Program-made: the position numbers and the translations under genes
Assembly: GCA_964349045.1 (NCBI GenBank)
Contig: CAYGFI010000010.1
Location: 1 to 60,005, forward strand
Direction of reading: 5' to 3'
Source: JACJXF01 sp964349045
GTDB taxonomy: Bacteria > Bacteroidota > Bacteroidia > Bacteroidales > GCA-2748055
DNA length: 60,005 nt
In this document: positions 46,316 to 53,802 of the stretch, in pieces
Numbering within the stretch: the first letter of the stretch is position 1
Layout: every line of letters starts with the position of its first letter
The notes under the pieces: generated by a model
Database searches by the model: none
What the model saw: the letters and a program-made list of their open reading frames with translations, nothing else
What the model was told of the DNA's origin: nothing

Positions 46316-48756
46316 TGTTGATTGTCCTTTCTGTTTTCATGAGTGACTGTTCCAATCTCAAGGAATCCGGGATCAACCGGCTGCGTGATTTTAATTCCGG
46401 TTGGAGTTTTACGAAAGATAATCCACCGGATGCCCAACAACCGGATTTTGACAATTCCGCCTGGAGAAAAATTGACCTGCCGCACGATTGGAGTATTGAA
46501 GATCTCCCCGGTCAGACACCGGATGAAGTTATCGGTCCATTTACCAAAAAAAGCGAAGGCCCAAGCAATGGACAGTCTACCGGGCATGTAGCCGGGGGAA
46601 TTGGATGGTACCGAAAATCATTTATTCTCGACAAGACAGACGAGGGCAAGCAGATTTCCCTGTATTTTGAAGGAGCCTACATGGAAACCGATGTATGGCT
46701 CAACGGCATTTACCTGGGAAATCATAAACACGGTTATACTTCCTTCTCATTTGATATAACAAAGTTTTGCAAACCGGCGGGAGAAAAAAATATCCTGGCC
46801 GTCAGGGTTATGAACCGGGGGCAGAATAGCCGTTGGTACAGCGGTTCCGGAATTTACCGGAACGTAAAACTTATAGTGACCAACCCAATCCATGTTGCGC
46901 AGTGGGGTGTAACCATTACCACACCTGTTGTTTCGGTCCGGAAAGCACGTGTACAGGTTGTAACGGAAGTTTTAAACAAAGAAAATCAGAATTCAAACTC
47001 AAGCCTGCAAACTAAGATTCTCGATGCAAATAACCAGGTCATTTGCGAAGCAGAAACAAAAGTAGTTGTACCCGCGAATTCGGGTATAAAAAATATTGAA
47101 AACCTGGAGATTCTGCAACCCAATCTCTGGTCACCCGATTCTCCTTATCTATACCGGCTTGAAACAACTGTTGTATCAAAAGGGAAGATTGAAGATCGTA
47201 CGATAAGTGTTTTTGGTATCCGCATCCTGCATTTCAGCGCTAAAGAAGGCTTCATGTTGAATGACGAAAAATTGGAATTAAAGGGAGGCTGTGTTCATCA
47301 CGACAATGGTATCTTAGGGGCAGTGGCAATTGACCGGGCAGAAGAACGTAAAGTGGAACTATTGAAATTAAACGGGTTTAATGCTGTGCGGAGCAGTCAC
47401 AATCCGCCTTCTGAGAAATTTCTGGAAGCCTGTGACCGGTTGGGCTTACTGGTTATCGATGAAGCTTTTGATATGTGGCAGAAACCCAAGAACCCGGATG
47501 ATTATCACCAGTTTTTTGATAGTTGCTGGGAGCAGGATTTTTCGTCCATGATTTTACGCGATCGAAACCATCCTTCTGTTATTTTATGGAGTCTTGGCAA
47601 TGAAATTAAAGAAAGGGCCGATTCTTCGGGAACCGAAATTACCAGGAAATTAAAAGCCAAAGCCCGTGAACTTGATCCTTCCCGTTTTATTACGGAAGCC
47701 GTGTGTGAGTTTTGGGATCATCCGGGCCGTAAATGGCAACAGACGGAGCCTGCATTTGAATTACTTGATGTATGTGGTTATAACTATCAATGGAGAGAAT
47801 ATGAAAGCGACCATCAGCAATTTCCGGAACGAATAATAATGGGAACCGAATCGGTGACTGTTCAGGCTTTCGAAAACTGGCAGCTTGTAGAAAAACTCCC
47901 GTATGTTATCGGCGATTTTGTATGGACGGCCATGGATTATCTTGGAGAATCAGGGATCGGTCATGCAGTTCCGGAAAATGTAAAGGACGGACAACTCATG
48001 CCCTGGCCATGGTTCAATGCATATTGTGGAGATATAGACCTGATTGGCAATAAAAAACCACAATCGTATTACAGAGATGTGGTATGGAAACGTAGTAAAA
48101 TTGAGATGGCTGTTCATGCCCCAATGCCGGAAGGCGTTAAGGAAAGGGTGAGTTTCTGGGGATGGCCCGATGAACAGAAAAATTGGAACTGGCATGGCCA
48201 TGAAGGAAAAATACTGGATGTTAATGTGTATTCCCGTGCCCCCCTTGTTCGCCTTATGCTGAATGATAAAATAATTGGAGAACAGGAAGTGTCGGAAAAA
48301 ACAAATCTTACAGCGAAATTTAAAGTCCCGTTCGAACCAGGTATGTTAAAGGCTGTTGCCATTGAAAATGATAACGAAACTGCAAGTGTGACATTAGAAA
48401 GCAGCGGTGCACCAAAAAGAATTCATCTGACCGCCGACAGGAGTATTATTAAGGCTGACCGAAATGATCTGTCGTATGTAACCGTGGAAATTCTTGACGA
48501 TATGGACCAGCTGGTACCGGATGCAGAAATACAGGTTGAGTTTACGGTTGAAGGTGAAGGAGAACTGGCAGCCACTGGTAGCGCTAATCCATCTTATATG
48601 ACAAGCTTCAAACAGCCCCGAACCATGACATTCAAAGGCAGATGCCTGGCTATTTTACGCCCGGTCGGGCCAGCCGGTAAAGTTTCCCTGCGTGTGAATG
48701 CTCAAAATCTTGAACCGGATTCAATTATCGTCAGAACTACCGGTAATTCAAACTAA
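46303..48756 (+). CDS. GH2 beta-galactosidase-like glycoside hydrolase
   Basis: An 817-residue retaining glycosidase of family 2. Order: sugar-binding jellyroll (about 25-205; FNSGWSF, PHDWSIE, GGIGWYRKSF), Ig-like domain (205-310), catalytic barrel (315-610), a DUF4982-type domain and a C-terminal Ig-like domain. Acid/base is Glu434 in SLGNEIKE and nucleophile Glu516 in IMGTESV. The N-terminus is a short lipoprotein-like signal (LIVLSVFMSDC) overlapping the antitoxin-like gene; ATGs at 46303 and 46315 are both possible. Substrate is probably a beta-galactoside or related glycan. Confidence 0.92.
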   Translation: MAKIMLIVLSVFMSDCSNLKESGINRLRDFNSGWSFTKDNPPDAQQPDFDNSAWRKIDLPHDWSIEDLPGQTPDEVIGPFTKKSEGPSNGQSTGHVAGGIGWYRKSFILDKTDEGKQISLYFEGAYMETDVWLNGIYLGNHKHGYTSFSFDITKFCKPAGEKNILAVRVMNRGQNSRWYSGSGIYRNVKLIVTNPIHVAQWGVTITTPVVSVRKARVQVVTEVLNKENQNSNSSLQTKILDANNQVICEAETKVVVPANSGIKNIENLEILQPNLWSPDSPYLYRLETTVVSKGKIEDRTISVFGIRILHFSAKEGFMLNDEKLELKGGCVHHDNGILGAVAIDRAEERKVELLKLNGFNAVRSSHNPPSEKFLEACDRLGLLVIDEAFDMWQKPKNPDDYHQFFDSCWEQDFSSMILRDRNHPSVILWSLGNEIKERADSSGTEITRKLKAKARELDPSRFITEAVCEFWDHPGRKWQQTEPAFELLDVCGYNYQWREYESDHQQFPERIIMGTESVTVQAFENWQLVEKLPYVIGDFVWTAMDYLGESGIGHAVPENVKDGQLMPWPWFNAYCGDIDLIGNKKPQSYYRDVVWKRSKIEMAVHAPMPEGVKERVSFWGWPDEQKNWNWHGHEGKILDVNVYSRAPLVRLMLNDKIIGEQEVSEKTNLTAKFKVPFEPGMLKAVAIENDNETASVTLESSGAPKRIHLTADRSIIKADRNDLSYVTVEILDDMDQLVPDAEIQVEFTVEGEGELAATGSANPSYMTSFKQPRTMTFKGRCLAILRPVGPAGKVSLRVNAQNLEPDSIIVRTTGNSN

Positions 48757-49061
48757 ACCTATTTAATAATACAGATTTGAGATCAGCTTTCACTGATTTC
48801 TGATCAGGGGAATAGGAATGCAGCAACTCATTCTAAAAAACCCGGGCTTTCATTTTTTTATTTCCGGCTATTTATTTTCTATAAAATGAACTTTGTATAA
48901 TACTATAATCAGTGTTCAAACACAAAAATTCACAGAACTTCTTCATGTATAAGTGTTTCAGGTATAATAACATTTGTATCTTCAATAATGATCCTTAGAT
49001 GATTCGGGAAATATGCTTTCAACAAATTGTATCAGTAATGTTACAGTACCAAAAAACAAAA
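48757..49061. other. Intergenic stretch without recognisable gene
   Basis: AT-rich sequence between the GH2 gene and the tRNA terminator. No open frame with protein-like codons, repeat or clear promoter was seen. Confidence 0.5.
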
Positions 49062-49090
49062 ACGCCTAAAACATAAGTTGTTAAAGGCGT
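49062..49090 (-). terminator. Rho-independent terminator after tRNA-Arg
   Basis: On the minus strand ACGCCT...AGGCGT arms extend to a 12-position stem with two mismatches and a 5-nt loop. A T-rich run (TTTTGTTTTTT) follows. It begins 18 bp after the tRNA 3' end. Confidence 0.75.
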
Positions 49091-49107
49091 CTCGTTGATT
49101 TAACCAG

Positions 49108-49179
49108 TGACCCTACCGGGATTCGAACCCAGATCAGAAGAACCGGAATCTTCCATTCTATCCATTGAACTATAGGGCC
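49108..49179 (-). tRNA. tRNA-Arg (anticodon CCG)
   Basis: A complete 72-nt cloverleaf. The acceptor stem is GGCCCTA/TAGGGTC with one G-U pair and discriminator A. The D stem is GTTC/GAAT. The anticodon stem GAAGA/TCTTC encloses TTCCGGT, giving CCG (reads CGG, Arg). The T arm has CTGGG/CCCGG around TTCGAAT. The 3' CCA is not encoded. A TACATTTG -7 box lies 12 bp upstream at 49192-49199, and a terminator follows. Confidence 0.92.
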
Positions 49180-49301
49180 GGAAGGAGAGTGCAAATGTAG
49201 GATTTTTTTGAATTGTTTTTGAATGCTGCTGATAGAAAAAAGTCGGGTGGGCGTTTCCCCTTGCCAGGATTTTTCTACGCCTGAGGTGGATCGTGAGCTC
49301 C

Positions 49302-49402
49302 TCCTTCGTCGTCGGTTCGAACCCGGATCAGAAGAACAGGAATCTTCCATTCCATGCCAGCCGAAAGGTGCTGATGGATGGTATCCATTGAACTATAGGG
49401 CC
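49302..49402 (-). pseudogene. Damaged tRNA-Arg(CCU)-like copy with 29-nt D-loop insertion
   Basis: The 5' part (GGCCCTATAGTTCAATGGATA) equals the intact tRNA-Arg. A 29-nt insert then precedes the GAAT half of the D stem; the anticodon stem-loop GAAGA TTCCTGT TCTTC gives CCU. The T arm starts normally (CCGGG, TTCGAAC), but its 3' half and the whole 3' acceptor strand are replaced by CGACGACGAAGG, so neither stem closes. The insert and flanking bases form their own hairpin (CCAT...CAGC / GCTG...ATGG). A TACATTTG -7 box (49415-49422) is kept. Confidence 0.75.
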
Positions 49403-49436
49403 GGAATTGAAGTGCAAATGTAATATTCTTTTTTGA

Positions 49437-49499
49437 GTTACGAAGAGTAAAGTTACGAGGTTACGAAGTTACGTTGTCACATCATCACCTCATCATGTA
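49437..49499. repeat. GTTACGAA/GTCACATC 8-bp step array
   Basis: Successive units GTTACGAA, GAGTAAA, GTTACGAG, GTTACGAA, GTTACGTT, GTCACATC, ATCACCTC, ATCATGTA keep an 8-bp step with one 7-bp unit. It lies between the tRNA remnant and the 3' end of the DUF4252 gene. Confidence 0.75.
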
Positions 49500-49510
49500 A
49501 TAAGATATCC

Positions 49511-50026
49511 CTAAGGTTTCTTTTTAAGCTGATCAATTTCCTGAATCCCAATCTCCCTGGAAATATCTGATAAACTCTTCATATCCAGGTCACCCTGGAT
49601 TGAAATCAGTGAATTTCCACCCGGACCTCCTGTAATAACAAGCAACTCGGTTATGATATCTCCTTTTTGCCGTACCAGGAACTTCGTAATATCCTGTCCC
49701 TCTTTTACCACCATCAGTTCCTCAAAAGCAGAAAAATCAAGTTTTTTACTGAGTTCAGAATAAAAATTTATATTCGTGTTCAAAAAGGAATCCTCAACAG
49801 AAAGAATCCTGATGGATTTGAGCCTGTTGATCACCTTTCCTTCAGCGCTTTTCACAGCATCCTGATCTGCAAACATATTGAACATCTTACCCGAGATGGT
49901 AACCACGGTAAACCCATCTTTTTCAGAGTATTTATTGAATAAATCATCAACCGGATTGCTTTGTGCCACTACCAAAAAGGCCAGGCTGATAAATACTGCG
50001 GTAAAAATTATCTTTTTCATATCCAT
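49511..50026 (-). CDS. DUF4252 exported protein (distal copy)
   Basis: A 171-residue protein with signal peptide (IIFTAVFISLAFLVVAQ) and the DUF4252 pattern: DDLFNKYSEKDGFTVVTISG at the start of the mature part, EELMVVKEGQDITKFLVRQK in the middle and GNSLISIQGDLDMKSLSDIS near the end. Function unknown. It is downstream of the sigma/anti-sigma pair and paralogous to the gene at 51409-51894. Proteins of this family often neighbour ECF sigma factors in Bacteroidota. Confidence 0.85.
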   Translation of the reverse strand: MDMKKIIFTAVFISLAFLVVAQSNPVDDLFNKYSEKDGFTVVTISGKMFNMFADQDAVKSAEGKVINRLKSIRILSVEDSFLNTNINFYSELSKKLDFSAFEELMVVKEGQDITKFLVRQKGDIITELLVITGGPGGNSLISIQGDLDMKSLSDISREIGIQEIDQLKKKP

Positions 50027-50029
50027 GTG

Positions 50030-50105
50030 ATTTTAGAATTTAGAATTTAGAATTTAGATCACTGAGCCTGTCGAAGTGAGCCATCCGAAGTAAGCTCATC
50101 GAAGG
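50030..50105. repeat. AGAATTT tandem plus CTTCGACAGGCTCAGTG-type interspersed repeat
   Basis: A 7-bp AGAATTT tandem (about four copies, 50032-50058) adjoins CACTGAGCCTGTCGAAGTG, a word I know as a dispersed intergenic repeat in Bacteroidota, followed by a diverged second copy (CATCCGAAGTAAGCTCATCG). The repeat runs into the 3' end of the anti-sigma gene. Confidence 0.7.
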
Positions 50106-50640
50106 GCATCTTGTCAAGATTCTTCATGTTTCTCTCTATTATCCCTTTTGATTTATTTATAACACTAAAACTTTTAGTTGTCATCTCGTTCATTTTGCCC
50201 ACCGGCTCAAGTGCCAGCGTGGCACGGTTCATTTTTGCCGAAACACCAATGAGGATTTTCCTGGTTTCCAGATAGGCAATTTGTGGGTCGGTATAGGTAT
50301 CCTTCAATCCTCCCCTTTGGGTAAAATAGAAATAGGATCCGGCCAGGATAAGAATGCTGGCTGCTGCTCCAATTGCAGGAAGAAGATATCTTCTGTAATC
50401 CACGGACCTACCTGTTTTATCAGATGTGTCAACTCCTGCTATAATCCTGGCCTCAAAATCCGGAGAAGGTTCAGGTATTTCCATGACGCTTTTGTAATAG
50501 CGAAAAATTTCCTTTTCCGCCTCATAACCTGAAAGAACACTGTCTCCACTGAAGTATTCCCTCAAGGTTCTCTCCTCCTCTTCCGTACTTTTTCCGTTAT
50601 AATACTTTTCGAGTAAGCTGTCCAGTTCCTTTGCGTTCAT
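50059..50640 (-). CDS. Probable anti-sigma factor
   Basis: About 193 residues from the ATG giving MNAKELDSLLEKYYNGKSTE (an ATG 21 bp upstream is also possible). A short acidic helical N-terminal region, suited to bind a sigma factor, precedes one membrane helix at about 85-103 (LLPAIGAAASILILAGSYFYF). The C-terminal periplasmic part is unrecognised. The gene overlaps the sigma gene by 44 bp or more, the usual sign of a cognate pair. Its last eleven codons (TSDGSLRQAQ) are formed by the interspersed repeat, so the native end may be lost. Confidence 0.75.
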   Translation of the reverse strand: MNAKELDSLLEKYYNGKSTEEEERTLREYFSGDSVLSGYEAEKEIFRYYKSVMEIPEPSPDFEARIIAGVDTSDKTGRSVDYRRYLLPAIGAAASILILAGSYFYFTQRGGLKDTYTDPQIAYLETRKILIGVSAKMNRATLALEPVGKMNEMTTKSFSVINKSKGIIERNMKNLDKMPFDELTSDGSLRQAQ

Positions 50641-51139
50641 ATTGATATTTATTGTATTCATCCCTTATTATCTTTCTGGCCCTTGAAATAGTCACCCTCA
50701 GGGCATTTATATTCTGACCGGTTTTTTGTGCTATTTCTTCATAACTCAAACCTTCTAATTCCCTGAATTTTATTACCTGCTTTTGTGCTTCCGGCAACCG
50801 GTCAATTAATTTGTGAATAATCTCATAATCCTCCAGGTTCTCTTGCCTTTCAAACGGAGAGGAAGAATTGATATGGCTGTATTCCTGATTTTTTAATTCT
50901 TCCAGGTAACTGCGCTTTCGTTTTCTGATCTGATCAATGCAATAATTTTTCGTCATTGTAGTAGCCAGTGCATCGATACTGTGGTATTCATCCAGTTTTT
51001 CTCTCATTTGCCAGAGCTTTATGAAAACCTCCTGAACGGCATCTTCCGCCTCCTCCTGGTTAGAGAGGATGCGAAAGGCATAGCCATACAATTTTCGGCT
51101 AAGTTGTCTGACTAAATCAGAAAAGTCAGTCCTTGTCAT
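50597..51139 (-). CDS. ECF-type RNA polymerase sigma factor
   Basis: A 180-residue sigma-70 family factor that directs RNA polymerase to a small regulon. Region 2 is at about 8-75 (YGYAFRILSNQEEAEDAVQE, then VFIKLWQ) and region 4 at about 110-165 (LPEAQKQVIKFRELEGLSYE, then EIAQKTGQNINALRVTISRA). There is no region 3, as in ECF factors. It overlaps the anti-sigma gene. Likely targets include the two flanking DUF4252 genes, but that is inference. Confidence 0.93.
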   Translation of the reverse strand: MTRTDFSDLVRQLSRKLYGYAFRILSNQEEAEDAVQEVFIKLWQMREKLDEYHSIDALATTMTKNYCIDQIRKRKRSYLEELKNQEYSHINSSSPFERQENLEDYEIIHKLIDRLPEAQKQVIKFRELEGLSYEEIAQKTGQNINALRVTISRARKIIRDEYNKYQYERKGTGQLTRKVL

Positions 51140-51167
51140 TTTTGCTGATAGCAGGTATTATTATGCA

Positions 51168-51197
51168 TAAAGATACTATTAACTTGTTTCACCCAAA
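51168..51197 (-). promoter_or_regulatory. Possible promoter for the sigma operon
   Basis: On the minus strand TTTG (51197-51194), 18 bp, then TATCTTTA (51175-51168, one mismatch to TAnnTTTG). It lies about 30 bp before the sigma ATG. Spacing is slightly short. Confidence 0.4.
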
Positions 51198-51408
51198 TCC
51201 CATTTTAAAGGAAAATGGATTTAAGAACAATGACTAATGATTTATTCCAAGCGAACTAACCAACAACGATTTTATTGTTGAGAATAAAATTCCTAAACGC
51301 CATTGTAAACTTCGAAAATCAAAAACCTGAAGTGAGCTAATCGAACAATCGTTAATTGATATTCTTAATTCACTATTTTATAGTTAAATCCAAACAGCAA
51401 ATTAAAGT

Positions 51409-51894
51409 TTAAAAAAGTTTCGCTCCATGATTCTTTTCTGCATCTCTTGAGAACTTCCTTGCCTCATCCAGACTCATGTTTCCCTTAATCTGGATCAGTG
51501 CATTATCCTCGCCTCCCGCTATAAGCAGAAATTCTTTAAATTGATTGCCCTCAGTTCGAACCAGCATTCTCATATCCTGACCCGACTCTTTCACTGTCAT
51601 AAATTCTTCGTAGAGACTCAGATCAATATCTTTGATAACAAGATCATAAAAATTTTCAACCTTCATGTTCTCGTCCTCCTGTGTAAGAATTCTTATCTCC
51701 GTAATATCAGAAGGCATTGAACCTTCCTCATTTTCATCCAGGCAGGCGGCAAGTTTAAGCAGGTTCCCGTTTATGGTAACCGTGGTAAACCCGTCTTTCC
51801 CTGCATATTTTTCGAATAATGCGTCAATTGATTTTTGAGCATAAACAGCGGTTGCAGTTATCATTATGACAACCAGTAAAAAGATTTTTTTCAT
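51409..51894 (-). CDS. DUF4252 exported protein (proximal copy)
   Basis: A 161-residue paralogue of the protein at 49511-50026, with signal peptide IFLLVVIMITATAVYAQ. The same blocks occur in order: DALFEKYAGKDGFTTVTING, FMTVKESGQDMRMLVRTEG and DNALIQIKGNMSLDEARKFS. It precedes the sigma gene by 270 bp on the same strand and may be in the same regulon. Function unknown. Confidence 0.85.
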   Translation of the reverse strand: MKKIFLLVVIMITATAVYAQKSIDALFEKYAGKDGFTTVTINGNLLKLAACLDENEEGSMPSDITEIRILTQEDENMKVENFYDLVIKDIDLSLYEEFMTVKESGQDMRMLVRTEGNQFKEFLLIAGGEDNALIQIKGNMSLDEARKFSRDAEKNHGAKLF

Positions 51895-51979
51895 GACTTT
51901 TGGTTTTAATTATAATTCTGTTGTTTCTTATTAGACGTTGCAAATGGAAATTCATTACAGAAAAAGTTATGGCAAAAGG

Positions 51980-52118
51980 ATCGTAATGGTCGTGACACAC
52001 GTGACGGTCGTTACGTCGTCGTCACGTCTTCGTCACGCCCGTCACGTTCCTCACGTCGTCACGTCGTCACGCTCATCACGTTCGTCACTCCCGTCTCGTC
52101 GTCACGTTCGTCACGTTT
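51980..52118. repeat. GTCACG(T)TC low-complexity array
   Basis: About 15 copies of GTCACG followed by TC, TTC, CTC or CCC give an irregular 8-9 bp period across 140 bp. The base composition is far more GC-rich than its surroundings. A frame through it would encode only Arg/Val/Ser/His filler. It is in the 328-bp gap between the divergent DUF4252 and membrane-protein genes. Confidence 0.85.
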
Positions 52119-52222
52119 CCTAACATCCAAATAGCAACTATGTAACTCCATTGTTTTTTAATATCTTTAACCCCTTAAAAAACCCAGGCATCCAAAAAGC
52201 AATTCAAACTCCCGCATTTTCA

Positions 52223-53773
52223 ATGAACAAGTTCATAACCAGGATAATCTGTCATTTCAACCGTCTGGAACCTGCTGCTCTCATTGTTGTTATCCTGAGC
52301 ATTTTTTATATTGGGTTTCAACTCGGGTTTAATGAAGAGATCTATTTTGGATTTTCAAAAGCTTACATGGATCACCAATGGATTCCGGGATCAACCCTCT
52401 TCACCGACTTCGCGGGAACCCGGATTTTGTTCCAGCTTATCTTTGGATGGATTCTGAAATTCATCAGTTTTGAAAATATGGCATTCTTCGGACGGCTACT
52501 GGGATACATCCTGCTTGCATTTCCAATTGCCGCCATTGCAAAACATCTCAGAATTAACAATATTATACTTGTTTTCTGGCTCACCATCTTTTTCATTCCT
52601 CAGCAGAATTTTTATGGGGGGGAGTGGGTTTTCGGGGGTTTCGAAACCAAAACTATTGCATATGTTTTTGTCTTCTGGAGCATCTGGTTCCTCTTTAATG
52701 AACGTTTTCTGCCTGCTGTTCTGTTTGCCGCCATCTCCATATACTGGCACATGCTTGTTGGTGGCTGGTACACACTTTATGTTTTTATCTATCTGATAAT
52801 TACCCTTGGTTTTCATAAAAAGAATATCACATACTGGTTTTACGCGGGGCTCATTATTCTTCCTTTTGTTATTTATATTTACATGGGATTAATGTCGGGC
52901 AATGATAACGTAATAAACGGAGTTAACATTGGAAGGTTATATGCCTACGATAGAAACCCGCATCACATCGGACTGGTTAAAAACTGGGATTATTTTCTGC
53001 ATCGCCACGCGGGAAAAGTATTAATGGCTGTTATCGCGTTTATTCTTTCATTAACAATCTATCACCGGCAGATTCCGGCACGCTTTAAATGGATCAATAC
53101 TTTCCTGATGATCATTCTTGCACAAAACCTTCTTTTCCTGATCGTCGCCTTGTTTGATAAAAATGGATTCATCGCAAAATTTTATCCCTGGAGAGGAAGT
53201 ACCCTCGCGATGTTTTTCTTTCAGATAGCAACCCTGATCATGTTACGTCATATCTGGATGTCCAGGATTTACCGTTTTCTGAAATTAAAATATCCTGTTA
53301 TATGCCGAAGCGCTTTCTATACTTCACAAATGACCCTTGCACTTTCCATTACAATGATTTTACTTGTCTTAAAAGTTGATGACAGGTTTGAAAAATCCAG
53401 GATCAACCAACCAGGATGGATCGAACTGGATGCCCTTGCATCAAATCTGAAAGCAGTTTCCGAAAAAGGCGATATGTTTATGCTTCTGGGAGAAGAAACT
53501 TTGTACAACATATCCATCCCCCGAAAAGCCGAAAGAGATGTTTATTATTTTTTCCGTTGTATCCCTTCTCAGACCCAAAGTATTTATGATTGGTACGTGC
53601 GGGGCCTGGAGCAGCAAAAGGTAAAAGCTGATCCGGGATACCTTGTACAAAGCGGGCTGGATAAAAAAATTGATTTCATTGTGAGTTCGGATGATCTGAA
53701 TGTGGAGTTTCTTGAACAGGTTTACAGGTCGGACCATTACCGTATTTATAAAATCACTCCTGTCACTCATTAA
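52223..53773 (+). CDS. Polytopic membrane protein of unknown function
   Basis: About 516 residues from ATG 52223 (MNKFITRIICHFNRLEPAA); an upstream start adds 24 residues. About ten helices fill the first 400 residues and a soluble tail of about 110 residues ends the protein. Conserved-looking polar loops near membrane edges (DFAGTRILFQLIFG, GGEWVFGGFETKTIAY, FYPWRGSTLAMFF) are reminiscent of GT-C glycosyltransferase-like or DUF6798-type proteins, but no diagnostic motif is certain. It precedes leuS by 29 bp. Confidence 0.65.
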   Translation: MNKFITRIICHFNRLEPAALIVVILSIFYIGFQLGFNEEIYFGFSKAYMDHQWIPGSTLFTDFAGTRILFQLIFGWILKFISFENMAFFGRLLGYILLAFPIAAIAKHLRINNIILVFWLTIFFIPQQNFYGGEWVFGGFETKTIAYVFVFWSIWFLFNERFLPAVLFAAISIYWHMLVGGWYTLYVFIYLIITLGFHKKNITYWFYAGLIILPFVIYIYMGLMSGNDNVINGVNIGRLYAYDRNPHHIGLVKNWDYFLHRHAGKVLMAVIAFILSLTIYHRQIPARFKWINTFLMIILAQNLLFLIVALFDKNGFIAKFYPWRGSTLAMFFFQIATLIMLRHIWMSRIYRFLKLKYPVICRSAFYTSQMTLALSITMILLVLKVDDRFEKSRINQPGWIELDALASNLKAVSEKGDMFMLLGEETLYNISIPRKAERDVYYFFRCIPSQTQSIYDWYVRGLEQQKVKADPGYLVQSGLDKKIDFIVSSDDLNVEFLEQVYRSDHYRIYKITPVTH

Positions 53774-53802
53774 AGTTGAATCAGAAAAATACAAACCCGG
53801 AA

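Noticed and set aside
42459..49107. Complete polysaccharide utilisation locus
   Set aside because: GH29 and GH2 enzymes are present, but no SusC/SusD-like pair or regulator is seen; at most it is a remnant.
49081..49350. Minus-strand frame across the tRNA-Arg genes
   Set aside because: It covers an intact tRNA and its damaged copy; the coding is incidental.
51938..52123. A 61-codon frame through the GTCACG array
   Set aside because: The translation is low-complexity Arg/His/Val/Ser forced by the repeat; there is no domain or start signal.
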